The position numbers and the translations under genes are program-made. From Hyphomicrobiales bacterium (GTDB taxonomy: Bacteria > Pseudomonadota > Alphaproteobacteria > Rhizobiales > Rhizobiaceae): a DNA stretch of 64,000 bases. The DNA lies in NCBI GenBank assembly GCA_900469475.1, contig UBXG01000005.1:620001-684000 (forward strand). The letters are read 5' to 3'. Position 1 is the stretch's first letter. The number at the start of each line of letters is the position of its first letter. The notes beneath the pieces are model-generated. The model had not been told where the DNA came from, ran no database searches, and was given only the letters and a program-made list of their open reading frames with translations. Shown here in pieces: positions 9,743-18,173 of the stretch.

Positions 9743-11260
9743 TTGCAGGTCGGCATCGACATGGGAACGGCGTCCGGCGGGACCAGCGCCCAGCTCGATA
9801 TCGAGGAGCTGCTGGCAACGCGTCTCTTGGTGCAGGGTAATTCCGGTTCCGGAAAATCGCACCTCCTACGGCGGCTGCTCGAACAGTCGGCGCAATGGGT
9901 GCAGCAGGTTATCATCGATCCCGAAGGCGATTTCGTTACGCTGGCCGACAAGTTCGGTCATGTGGTCGTTGATGGCGAGCGCACGGAAGCCGAGCTTGCC
10001 GGCATCGCCAACCGCATCCGCCAGCATCGCGTTTCCTGCGTGCTGACGCTCGAAGGGCTTGATATCGAGCAGCAGATGCGCGCTGCCGCCGCCTTCCTGA
10101 ACGGCATGTTCGATGCCGACCGCGAATTCTGGTATCCGGTGCTTGTCGTGGTCGACGAGGCACAGATGTTTGCGCCCTCGGTCGGCGGCGACGTTTCGGA
10201 AGATGCGCGCAAGATGTCGCTCGGCGCCATGACCAATCTGATGTGCCGCGGTCGAAAGCGCGGCCTTGCCGGCGTCATCGCGACGCAGCGCCTCGCAAAG
10301 CTTGCCAAGAACGTTGCGGCGGAAGCTTCCAATTTCCTGATGGGCCGCACCTTCCTCGATATCGACATGGCGCGTGCTGCCGACCTTCTCGGCATGGACC
10401 GCCGGCAGGCGGAAATGTTCCGCGACCTGAAGCGCGGCAATTTCGTAGCCCTCGGGCCGGCACTTTCGCGTCGCCCGTTGCCGATCGCCATCGGCGCAGT
10501 GGAGACCTCGGCGCGCTCCTCTAGCCCCAAGCTGATGCCGCTACCGGATGCGCCGCAGGATGTCGAGGATCTGATCTTCACTCCGGATCCGGAAGAGTTC
10601 ACACGCCCCGTTGTCCGCCGCACGACGCCGGCTCCGCGTCCGACGACCGATATTCTGGCAGAGCTTTCCCGCTCCGTGCCGGCTGCAGGCCCGGCACCTT
10701 CCGAGCCGAAGGTCAGCCAACCGGAAATATCGAGCGAGGACCGCGAGGCGAGGGTGAGCGCAGTACTGTCAGAAATCCTCGACGATCCAGCCTCGGGATT
10801 CCGTACTGATTCGGTGCTTTATCAGGAGTTTCTCGTTCGTTTGCGCATGCGCCGGGTTCCCGGTGCGCCCATGAGCCTCTCGGAATTCCGTCGCCGCGTG
10901 GCGATTGCGCGCTCCGGCGCCGACGAAGAGGTCATGGCAACGGATCAATGGGCAACGGCGCTTTCGCTTTCTACCAGCGTCACCGATGACCTGCAGGGCG
11001 TCTTTTTGATGTTGGCGAAGGCCGCCATCAGCGGTGAACCGTGCCCGTCCGACGCTCGCATCGCCCGTGCCTACGGCACACATTCCGCCAGACGCGCGCG
11101 GCGACTGCTGAGCTATTTCGAAGAGCAGGGCAGCGTCGTCGTCCATACGGATTTCTCCGGCAAGCGGATCGTCGCTTTCCCGGATATGGGCTCACAGACC
11201 GCGCCCGGCGATGCCAATGCGCCCGATCTGGATGGTGGCGAGCAGGCGGCGGCCGAATAG
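9743..11260 (+). CDS. HerA-like (DUF87) ATP-binding protein, TTG start
   Basis: A 505-residue P-loop ATPase of the HerA/FtsK superfamily. The Walker A motif GNSGSGKS is at residues 32-39, Walker B VLVVVDEAQ at about 133-141, and a conserved arginine-containing segment RGRKRGLAGVIATQR follows. The linker (about 250-320) is Pro/Ser-rich, and the C-terminal third looks helical with a possible winged helix (ARAYGTHSARRARRLLSYFEEQ). I chose the TTG at 9743 because AGGGGAAG lies just upstream; the ATG at 9761 is the alternative, and the longer frame from 9578 overlaps lldD without a ribosome site. No NurA-type nuclease is nearby. A DNA-pumping or remodelling role is inferred from the family; the specific job is unknown. 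Confidence 0.8.
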   Translation: MQVGIDMGTASGGTSAQLDIEELLATRLLVQGNSGSGKSHLLRRLLEQSAQWVQQVIIDPEGDFVTLADKFGHVVVDGERTEAELAGIANRIRQHRVSCVLTLEGLDIEQQMRAAAAFLNGMFDADREFWYPVLVVVDEAQMFAPSVGGDVSEDARKMSLGAMTNLMCRGRKRGLAGVIATQRLAKLAKNVAAEASNFLMGRTFLDIDMARAADLLGMDRRQAEMFRDLKRGNFVALGPALSRRPLPIAIGAVETSARSSSPKLMPLPDAPQDVEDLIFTPDPEEFTRPVVRRTTPAPRPTTDILAELSRSVPAAGPAPSEPKVSQPEISSEDREARVSAVLSEILDDPASGFRTDSVLYQEFLVRLRMRRVPGAPMSLSEFRRRVAIARSGADEEVMATDQWATALSLSTSVTDDLQGVFLMLAKAAISGEPCPSDARIARAYGTHSARRARRLLSYFEEQGSVVVHTDFSGKRIVAFPDMGSQTAPGDANAPDLDGGEQAAAE

Positions 11261-11294
11261 CTGCCGTATTCTCGCTGAAGAGCGTCTGGCGCTG

Positions 11295-11323
11295 TTGACA
11301 ATTCCATGACAACCCCTTACAGA
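11295..11323 (+). promoter_or_regulatory. Probable sigma-70 type promoter of rpsD
   Basis: TTGACA (11295-11300), a 17-base spacer and TACAGA (11318-11323) give a good housekeeping promoter about 170 bases upstream of the rpsD start. A second TTGACA lies further downstream near 11360 without a convincing -10 box. Confidence 0.6.
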
Positions 11324-11492
11324 CCGCGCCAACGTCGGGCAGAAATGTCCGGTGTTTCATTTGACATGTCCCGTGGCTTCGTCCGTTCGCTAACGTGAGA
11401 AGCCTGTCAGAGCTCGAAAACGGAGTTCAGAGGAGGGCGTGTTTCCTTCGCGGTTCGGCAACGGGCCGCCATAACATTTGAAAGGAAATGCG

Positions 11493-12110
11493 ATGAGCAA
11501 GCGCGAATCGTCCAAGTACAAAATTGACCGCCGTATGGGCGAGAACATCTGGGGTCGTCCGAAGTCCCCGGTTAACCGCCGCGAATACGGCCCGGGCCAG
11601 CACGGCCAGCGCCGCAAGGGCAAGCTTTCTGACTTCGGTGTGCAGCTGCGCGCCAAGCAGAAGCTGAAGGGCTACTACGGCGACCTGCGCGAGAAGCAGT
11701 TCCGCGCGATCTTCGCTGAAGCTGACCGCCGCAAGGGCGACACCTCGGAAAACCTGATCGGCCTGCTCGAATCGCGCCTCGACGCGATCGTCTACCGCGC
11801 CAAGTTCGTTCCGACCGTTTTCGCAGCCCGTCAGTTCGTCAACCACGGCCACGTCACGGTCAACGGCGTTCGCGTCAACATCGGTTCGTACCGCTGCAAG
11901 GCTGGCGACGTTATCGAAGTTCGTGAAAAGTCCAAGCAGCTCGTAACCGTTCTGGAATCGGTTTCTCTCGCTGAGCGCGACGTTCCCGACTACATCGAAG
12001 TCGATCACAACAAGATGGTTGCGACCTTCGCTCGCGTTCCGGCTCTCGGCGACGTACCGTACGCCGTCGTCATGGAACCGCATCTGGTCGTCGAATTCTA
12101 TTCGCGTTAA
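11493..12110 (+). CDS. rpsD: 30S ribosomal protein S4
   Basis: S4 is a primary 16S rRNA-binding protein that nucleates small-subunit assembly. The 205-residue sequence begins [21 protein letters not shown], carries the alphaproteobacterial basic block [17 protein letters not shown], and has the S4 RNA-binding domain in the second half ([35 protein letters not shown]). The ATG at 11493 has AAAGGAAA upstream and gives the family length. It has its own promoter and terminator, so it is monocistronic here rather than in an rpsM-rpsK-rpsD-rpoA operon. Confidence 0.99.
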   Translation: MSKRESSKYKIDRRMGENIWGRPKSPVNRREYGPGQHGQRRKGKLSDFGVQLRAKQKLKGYYGDLREKQFRAIFAEADRRKGDTSENLIGLLESRLDAIVYRAKFVPTVFAARQFVNHGHVTVNGVRVNIGSYRCKAGDVIEVREKSKQLVTVLESVSLAERDVPDYIEVDHNKMVATFARVPALGDVPYAVVMEPHLVVEFYSR

Positions 12111-12136
12111 TAGGCGGATAACTTTCTTGACGAATG

Positions 12137-12165
12137 AAAAGCCGCTCGGTTCGAGCGGCTTTTTT
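12137..12165 (+). terminator. Intrinsic terminator of rpsD
   Basis: AAAAGCCGCTC and GAGCGGCTTTT pair around a short loop, with the stem ending in a run of T. It starts 26 bases after the rpsD stop and ends 17 bases before the glsA start. Confidence 0.92.
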
Positions 12166-12181
12166 GTCTTTGGAGCGCCTC

Positions 12182-13111
12182 ATGACGGATTTGCAGGCTA
12201 TTCTCGACGGCATTCATAACGAGCTTTCGCCGCGCATCGGCGAGGGCAAGGTTGCCGATTACATTCCGGAGCTGGCAAAGGTCGATCCGAAGCAGTTCGG
12301 AATGGCAATCGCAACTGTTGACGGCAAAGTCTACAGCATCGGTGATGCCGGCGTTCCTTTCTCCATCCAAAGTATCTCCAAGGTCTTCATGCTGACCTTG
12401 GCGCTCGGCAAGGTCGGCGAGAGCTTGTGGAATCGTGTAGGGCGCGAACCATCCGGCACGGCTTTCAACTCCATCGTCCAGCTGGAGCGGGAAGAGGGTA
12501 TTCCCCGCAATCCCTTCGTCAATGCAGGTGCCATCGCCGTCAGCGATGTCGTACTCGCTGGACACGAGCCGCGCGAGGCGATCGGCGAGCTGCTGCGCTT
12601 CGTCCGTTATGTGGCCGACGACGACACGGTCAGCATCGATGACAGGGTGGCGCGTTCGGAGACGCAGACGGGTTTCCGCAATTTCGCGCTCGCCAATTTC
12701 ATGCGCGCGTATGGCAATATCCACCATCCGGTCGAGCATGTGCTCGGTGTCTATTTCCATCAATGTGCGCTTTCGATGAGCTGCCGGCAGCTTGCCAAGG
12801 CGGGGCTCTATCTCGCTGCGCGCGGCAGCAATCCGATCACCGGGCACTCGGTTGTCTCGCCGAAGCGGGCGCGGCGCATCAACGCGCTTATGCTGACCTG
12901 CGGGCATTATGATGGCTCAGGGGATTTCGCCTATCACGTCGGCCTGCCGGGCAAGAGCGGCGTCGGCGGCGGCATCCTGGCCGTAGCGCCGGGCATTGGC
13001 TCGATCGCCGTCTGGTCGCCGGGCCTGAACAAGGTTGGCAATTCCCAGCTGGGTGCCGTGGCATTGGAAATGCTGGCGGCGCACACCGGCTGGTCGGTGT
13101 TCGGTGATTGA
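12182..13111 (+). CDS. glsA: Glutaminase
   Basis: The enzyme hydrolyses L-glutamine to glutamate and ammonia. The 309-residue length matches bacterial GlsA of the serine-dependent beta-lactamase-like fold. The catalytic Ser64-x-x-Lys67 is visible in SIQSISKVF, followed by [10 protein letters not shown], the conserved [14 protein letters not shown] region and the C-terminal GKSGVGGGI loop. The ATG at 12182 has GGAG seven bases upstream; the longer frame from 12134 runs through the rpsD terminator. The gap to ttcA is 61 bases. Confidence 0.96.
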   Translation: MTDLQAILDGIHNELSPRIGEGKVADYIPELAKVDPKQFGMAIATVDGKVYSIGDAGVPFSIQSISKVFMLTLALGKVGESLWNRVGREPSGTAFNSIVQLEREEGIPRNPFVNAGAIAVSDVVLAGHEPREAIGELLRFVRYVADDDTVSIDDRVARSETQTGFRNFALANFMRAYGNIHHPVEHVLGVYFHQCALSMSCRQLAKAGLYLAARGSNPITGHSVVSPKRARRINALMLTCGHYDGSGDFAYHVGLPGKSGVGGGILAVAPGIGSIAVWSPGLNKVGNSQLGAVALEMLAAHTGWSVFGD

Positions 13112-13172
13112 TACCCATGTCTTCTCGTCCCGCTTTCTGCTATCAGCGTGGCGAGATCCAAGGAATGACGGA

Positions 13173-14060
13173 ATGAATATCGCGACCACGGTGAAAGACG
13201 ACATCGATATCGAGGCTGAAGATGGCGGCTGTGCCGCGCATCCGATGTTTTCCGATGCGCCGCGCTCCGTTTCCTTCAACAAGCTTCGCAAACGCCTGTT
13301 GCGACAGGTGCGCCAGGCTATGGAAGACTTCCAGATGCTGAAGGGCCAGAGGCGCTGGCTGGTTGGCCTTTCCGGAGGCAAGGATTCCTACGGTCTGCTG
13401 GCGCTGTTGCTCGATCTGAAATGGCGTGGTTTGCTACCGGTGGAAATCATCGCCTGCAATCTCGATCAGGGCCAGCCGAATTTCCCGAAGCATATTCTGC
13501 CCGAATACCTCACGAAGATCGGCGTTGCGCATCGCATCGAGTATCGCGACACTTATTCGATCGTGAAGGAGAAGGTGCCGGAGGGAGCGACCTATTGCTC
13601 GCTCTGTTCGCGCCTGCGCCGCGGCAATCTCTACCGCATCGCCCGCGAGGAGGGCTGCGATGCGCTGGTGCTGGGCCATCATCGCGAGGATATTCTCGAG
13701 ACCTTCTTTATGAACTTCTTCCATGGCGGCCGGCTGGCCTCGATGCCGGCGAAGCTGCTCAATGACGAAGGCGACTTGATGCTTCTGCGTCCGCTAGCCT
13801 ATGCCGCCGAGGACGATCTTGCCAAATTTGCTGCCGCCATGCAGTTTCCGATCATTCCCTGCGATCTTTGCGGCTCGCAGGATGGGCTGCAACGCAATGC
13901 CATGAAGGACATGCTCGCCGATATCGAACGCCGCATGCCTGGCCGCAAGGATGCGATGCTGCGTGCACTGGCGCATGTGAACCCGTCACACCTGCTCGAC
14001 CCTAAACTGTTCGATTTCGCTGGGTTGATGACACATGGGTCTTCCAGCGATCCAACGTAA
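13173..14060 (+). CDS. ttcA: tRNA 2-thiocytidine(32) synthetase TtcA
   Basis: TtcA is a cytoplasmic ATP-dependent iron-sulfur enzyme that thiolates cytidine 32 in several tRNAs. The 295-residue protein has the PP-loop ATP site SGGKDSYG (about residues 68-75) and the two cysteine pairs that hold its 4Fe-4S cluster, CSLC (about 144-147) and CDLC (about 230-233). The ATG at 13173 has AAGGAATGACGG upstream; the longer frame overlaps glsA. It depends on the cell's Fe-S supply, which the suf operon at the end of the window provides. Confidence 0.95.
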   Translation: MNIATTVKDDIDIEAEDGGCAAHPMFSDAPRSVSFNKLRKRLLRQVRQAMEDFQMLKGQRRWLVGLSGGKDSYGLLALLLDLKWRGLLPVEIIACNLDQGQPNFPKHILPEYLTKIGVAHRIEYRDTYSIVKEKVPEGATYCSLCSRLRRGNLYRIAREEGCDALVLGHHREDILETFFMNFFHGGRLASMPAKLLNDEGDLMLLRPLAYAAEDDLAKFAAAMQFPIIPCDLCGSQDGLQRNAMKDMLADIERRMPGRKDAMLRALAHVNPSHLLDPKLFDFAGLMTHGSSSDPT

Positions 14061-14133
14061 ATTCAGCGCTTTTGCCACACCGATGTCATCGAATCGGGCA
14101 TAAGAGGAAGCCCTTTCAAAACAGAGGCTTCCT

Positions 14134-14961
14134 ATGACTTTCTCCGATGCTGATTTCGACTATGTGATGACGATCGTTGCCGAAGCGGCGTCAAAGGAAA
14201 TCATGCTGCGCTTCCGCAATCTGGACGCTGGCGACATATCGGAAAAGACCTCGGCCATCGACCTTGTGACCGAGGCCGATCTTCTGGCCGAACGGCACAT
14301 CACCGCGGCGTTGAAGACACGGTTTCCAAAGGCCGTCATCGTGGGCGAAGAGGCCTATGAGGCCGACAAGTCCGTCGTGCCGGCGCTGGCGCATGCGGAA
14401 TTGGCTTTCACCATCGACCCGGTGGACGGCACATTCAATTTCGCGGCCGGACTGCCTGTCTTCGGGACGATTGTCGCCGTCATCGCCAATGGCGAGACGA
14501 TCGCGAGCATCATCCACGATCCCGTGCTTGGCGACACCCTGACCGCCATGAAAGGCGGCGGCACTTTCCTGCGCCGGCAAACCGGGCAGGCGAGGCGGCT
14601 TGCCGTCGCCGCGCCGGCGCCTTTGAACGCGATGACGGGCGCCATATCCTGGGGGCATATGGATGAGCCCGAGCGGTCACGCATTTGTGGCAATCTGTCG
14701 AAGACCCGTATGGCTTTCTCGCTCAATTGCTCGGCTTACGAATATTGGATGGTGGCGTCGGGCAAATGGCATTTCATCGGCCATTCCAAATTGATGCCAT
14801 GGGATCATCTGGCCGGCGTGCTGGCGCATCAGGAAGCGGGCGGCTATACCGCCAAATTCGATGGTACGCCCTACAAGCCCGGCGAAACGACCGGCGGCAT
14901 CATTTCTGCGCCTGACGAGGAAAGCTGGCGGATGATCCGCCGTGAGATCATCGGCGCCTGA
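14134..14961 (+). CDS. Inositol monophosphatase family protein (copy 1)
   Basis: A 275-residue Mg2+-dependent phosphatase of the IMPase/CysQ/HisN superfamily. Metal-binding motifs are GEEAYEAD (about residues 70-77), DPVDGTFNFAAG (about 95-106) and WDHLAGVLAHQEAGG near the C-terminus (about 229-243). The substrate could be inositol phosphate, histidinol phosphate or another phosphomonoester and cannot be decided from motifs. It is followed after 16 bases by a paralogue with the same motif layout, indicating tandem duplication. Confidence 0.88.
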   Translation: MTFSDADFDYVMTIVAEAASKEIMLRFRNLDAGDISEKTSAIDLVTEADLLAERHITAALKTRFPKAVIVGEEAYEADKSVVPALAHAELAFTIDPVDGTFNFAAGLPVFGTIVAVIANGETIASIIHDPVLGDTLTAMKGGGTFLRRQTGQARRLAVAAPAPLNAMTGAISWGHMDEPERSRICGNLSKTRMAFSLNCSAYEYWMVASGKWHFIGHSKLMPWDHLAGVLAHQEAGGYTAKFDGTPYKPGETTGGIISAPDEESWRMIRREIIGA

Positions 14962-14977
14962 CGCGAAAGGAAAAAGC

Positions 14978-15802
14978 ATGATATCGCTCGTTGACGTTAC
15001 CACGCTTGCTCATGTGCTGCGCCGCGCGGCGCAGACGGAGATCCTGCCGCGTTTTCGCAGGCTCGGCAGCGACGATATCCGCGCCAAGAGCGAGGCAACC
15101 GACTTGGTAACGGAAGCCGACGAGCGGGCCGAGCGCATGATCAAGGCAGAGGTTTCGCGCCTCTGGCCCGAGGCGCTGTTCATCGGTGAAGAGTCGGTTG
15201 CGGCCGACCCGTCGCTACTGAAGAAGCTGCAGGATGCCGATCTCGCCATCATCGTCGATCCCGTCGATGGCACGTTCAATTTCGCCGCCGGCATTCCAGC
15301 CTTCGGCGTCATGGCCTCGGTCGTCTCCAAGGGGGAAACGGTCGCCGGCATCATCTTCGATCCGATGGGTGATGACTGGGTGCTGGCGGAGCGCGGCAGC
15401 GGCGCATGGCTGCGTCGGCCGGACGGCGAGACGCTGCGTCTCAACGTTGGTCCGTCCGTCCCGCTGGAAGAGCTGGTCGGCATGGCGGCCACCGGTTTTC
15501 TGCCCAAGGAAAAGCGTGCGGAGATCATGGGTAATCTCGCCAAGGTGCGCTACACGACCTGCTATCGCTGCGCGGCGCATGAATACCGCACGCTCGCGGG
15601 CGGCTATGTGCATTATCTCATGTACAACAAGCTGATGCCCTGGGATCATCTGGCGGGATCGCTGATCTCGGCCGAAGCCGGCGCCTATGTTCGGCGTTTC
15701 GACGGTTCGTCCTATTTGCCGCATCATCTCGATGGCGGACTGCTGGTTGCGGCGGACAAGGATACCTGGGAGCTGTTGCGGCGCGAAGTCTTCACTCTTT
15801 GA
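14978..15802 (+). CDS. Inositol monophosphatase family protein (copy 2)
   Basis: A 274-residue paralogue of the preceding gene, with GEESVAAD (about residues 69-76), DPVDGTFNFAAG (about 94-105) and WDHLAGSLISAEAGA near the end. The ATG at 14978 follows GAAAGGAAAA at good spacing. The two copies keep all catalytic motifs but diverge in the cap region, so they probably differ in substrate. Co-transcription is likely given the 16-base gap. The specific substrate is unknown. Confidence 0.88.
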   Translation: MISLVDVTTLAHVLRRAAQTEILPRFRRLGSDDIRAKSEATDLVTEADERAERMIKAEVSRLWPEALFIGEESVAADPSLLKKLQDADLAIIVDPVDGTFNFAAGIPAFGVMASVVSKGETVAGIIFDPMGDDWVLAERGSGAWLRRPDGETLRLNVGPSVPLEELVGMAATGFLPKEKRAEIMGNLAKVRYTTCYRCAAHEYRTLAGGYVHYLMYNKLMPWDHLAGSLISAEAGAYVRRFDGSSYLPHHLDGGLLVAADKDTWELLRREVFTL

Positions 15803-15915
15803 GGTGAGCCACGCCACGATAGCCGGTGTGGCCTCTTGGAAAGTAACGGTTGGAGGGCTATCTTTGCTCCAACAGGCAAGAGCCTTGGTCGGCGCTTGCC
15901 GCGGGGATGAGACAG

Positions 15916-16845
15916 ATGTCCGAGACGAGCCGCAAGCTGACCACCATCTTCTGCGCCGATGTGCAGGATTATACGCGCCTCATGGGAAAGGACGAGGAGG
16001 GGACGCTTTCAACCCTTCGTCGTTACCGCGATGCGATGAAAAGGCTGATCGAAGCCCACGGCGGCCGGGTCATCAACACCTGGGGCGATGGCGTCTTCGC
16101 CGAGTTTCCAAGCGTCGTCGAGGCCGTGCGCGCTGCGATCGACACGCAGAACGAGCTTGCCGGCTACAATGCCGTAATCAATCCCGACAAGCAGATGCTC
16201 TTTCGCATCGGCCTCAATCTCGGTGATGTGATCGCCGATGGCGACGATCTCTATGGAGACGGCGTCAATATTGCCGCTCGGCTGCAGTCGCGCGCTGCTC
16301 CAGGTGGCATCGTCATTTCCAACACCGTCTATGATCAGGTCCGCAACAAGGTGGCGGTCGGTTTCGATTTTCTCGGGCAGCTCGAGGTCAAAAACATCGA
16401 AGGCGGCGTGCCGAGCTATGCGGTGCGGATCGGCGGTGTGCAGGTTGTCGATACCACATCTGACTATCACTCGGCTCCGAAGCCGGCTCCTGCGCGGGCG
16501 CCCGAGCCTGTAGCGCAGGAATCCGCGTTGCAAGACTGGCGCCGGAGCTACGCCGCGCCGCTTGTCGTCTGCATCGGGCTTGCCATACTCAACGGCCTGA
16601 CTTGGCACGGTGAGTTCTGGGCAAAATGGCCCATACTCGCCATTCTATGGGTTGCGACGTTTCGCTACGTTCGCAGCAACAAGCAGATCGATATGGCGAT
16701 TGCCGGCCTTGTCATTACCGGCATCGGCCTAGTGACGATCAATCTTTTCACCTGGCAGGGCACACCGTGGGCGATCTGGCCATTGTTCGGGCTCGCGATC
16801 GCCGCGGCACTGCGCTGGGTCCGCCGGCCGCGCAGCGGCATGTGA
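15916..16845 (+). CDS. Class III adenylate cyclase with C-terminal four-helix membrane tail
   Basis: The protein is predicted to make cAMP. Its 309 residues start with a catalytic domain (about 8-180): first metal aspartate in FCADVQDYTRLM, second in NTWGDGVFAEFP, and the transition-state Asn/Arg in GDGVNIAARLQ. A Pro/Ala linker (about 185-210) leads to four hydrophobic segments (about 212-305). The segments form two similar pairs: NGLTWHGEFWAKWPI and NLFTWQGTPWAIWPL each lead into a second helix ending in FRYVR or LRWVR. This resembles a duplicated 2TM-type module. The start at 15916 has GGGGATGAG upstream; 15907 is an alternative. It converges on the MFS gene with a 19-base gap. Confidence 0.87.
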   Translation: MSETSRKLTTIFCADVQDYTRLMGKDEEGTLSTLRRYRDAMKRLIEAHGGRVINTWGDGVFAEFPSVVEAVRAAIDTQNELAGYNAVINPDKQMLFRIGLNLGDVIADGDDLYGDGVNIAARLQSRAAPGGIVISNTVYDQVRNKVAVGFDFLGQLEVKNIEGGVPSYAVRIGGVQVVDTTSDYHSAPKPAPARAPEPVAQESALQDWRRSYAAPLVVCIGLAILNGLTWHGEFWAKWPILAILWVATFRYVRSNKQIDMAIAGLVITGIGLVTINLFTWQGTPWAIWPLFGLAIAAALRWVRRPRSGM

Positions 16846-16864
16846 GCACGGCAGGCAACGTCGT

Positions 16865-18160
16865 TCAGACGTGCCCAATTCCGGGCTCCAGCGCCGGCGT
16901 ATCGCCAGGATGGGTAAAGAGTTTGCCCTTTTCCGCCCATAGCGTCGCAACGATCGACAGCGCGCCAAATACCGTGAAGCCGGCAAGCAGCGGCTGTGCC
17001 GTGCCATCGAACATCTGGCCGACGACGCCGCCAAGCAGGACGCCGACTGTCGTAGAGATCGAGCTGGTGATGGCGGCTGCCGTTCCCGCCAGGTGTCCCA
17101 TCGGCTCCAGGCTGATGGCCATGCAGTTGGTGGTAATGACGGCGAACATCATCAGCATAACCGAGATCAGCACATAAATGAAGGTGAAGCTCGGCTGGCC
17201 GAACATGCCGACGATGTAGCCGATGGCGCCTAAAACGGTGAAAACGATCATGGCGGCATGGGAAATGCGGCGCATGCCGAAGCTGCGGACGAAATAGCCA
17301 TTGGCAAATTGTGCGACGGCGGTGCCGGCTGCCGTTGCCGCAAAGGCGATCGGGAACGTGTCCCCAAGGCCGTAGACTTCGCCGAAGACCTGCTGCACGG
17401 AGACGATGTAGGCGCAGATAATGCCGGTATAGAGCGTCAGCCCGATCATGTAGCCGCAGGTGATGCGGTTGGTCAGTACGGTTTTGAAGCCCGAAAGAAC
17501 CGACGAAACAGAAAGCGGCAGGCGCTCGTCAGCGGGCAGCGTCTCCTTCATACGGAAGAAAGCGACCAGGAAGAGGCCGGCGCTGACGATGCCGAGCAGG
17601 ATGAAGATCCATTGCCAGTTCGAATAGGCAACGATCATCTGGCCGACGAAGGGCGCGACCATCGGCATGATCATGAATACGATCATGACATAGGACATGA
17701 CGCGGGCCATTTCGCGACCGCCGAAGCAATCGCGGACGATGGCGAGCGTCGTGATGCGCACGGCCGCAGCGCCGACGCCCTGGGCAAAGCGCATGGCAAG
17801 CAAGGCAAACAGGCTGCCGCTCCAAGCGGCGGCAAACAGCGTCACCGTATAGAAGGCAAGACCGCTAAGCAGGATGTGTCGTCGGCCATAGGTGTCCGAC
17901 AGGCTGCCGAAGAAAAGCTGACAGACGCCGAATCCGAGGAAATAGACGCCTATGACGAGCTGGATGTCGTTCGGATTGGCGACATTAAGCGACTGGCCGA
18001 TATTCGGCAGCGCCGGCAGCATGCTGTCGATGCCCATGGAGATGCTGGCAGTCATCAGGGCGATCGTGAGGATGAATTCCACGATGCCAAGACCGATGCG
18101 GCTGGAGCCGGACTGCACCGGCGGCTGAGCCGGCGACTGGGATTGAGGCGGGGTTGTCAT
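16865..18160 (-). CDS. Bcr/CflA-type MFS multidrug exporter (copy 2)
   Basis: A 431-residue inner-membrane drug/H+ antiporter with twelve predicted helices. Major-facilitator signs include the loop motif GSLSDTYGRRHIL between helices 2 and 3 and the antiporter motif RFAQGVGAAAVR of Bcr/CflA proteins. A Pro/Gln-rich cytoplasmic N-terminus (TTPPQSQSPAQPPVQSG) precedes helix 1. The ATG at 18160 lies 13 bases after the stop of the paralogous upstream gene, so both are one transcript. Substrates cannot be inferred. Confidence 0.9.
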   Translation of the reverse strand: MTTPPQSQSPAQPPVQSGSSRIGLGIVEFILTIALMTASISMGIDSMLPALPNIGQSLNVANPNDIQLVIGVYFLGFGVCQLFFGSLSDTYGRRHILLSGLAFYTVTLFAAAWSGSLFALLAMRFAQGVGAAAVRITTLAIVRDCFGGREMARVMSYVMIVFMIMPMVAPFVGQMIVAYSNWQWIFILLGIVSAGLFLVAFFRMKETLPADERLPLSVSSVLSGFKTVLTNRITCGYMIGLTLYTGIICAYIVSVQQVFGEVYGLGDTFPIAFAATAAGTAVAQFANGYFVRSFGMRRISHAAMIVFTVLGAIGYIVGMFGQPSFTFIYVLISVMLMMFAVITTNCMAISLEPMGHLAGTAAAITSSISTTVGVLLGGVVGQMFDGTAQPLLAGFTVFGALSIVATLWAEKGKLFTHPGDTPALEPGIGHV

Positions 18161-18173
18161 TCGAATATGCCTG

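Noticed and set aside
15799-15835. Bulged hairpin (GAGG/CCTC with GCCAC/GTGGC) after the second IMPase gene
   Set aside because: There is a three-base bulge and no T tract, so it is too weak to call as a terminator.
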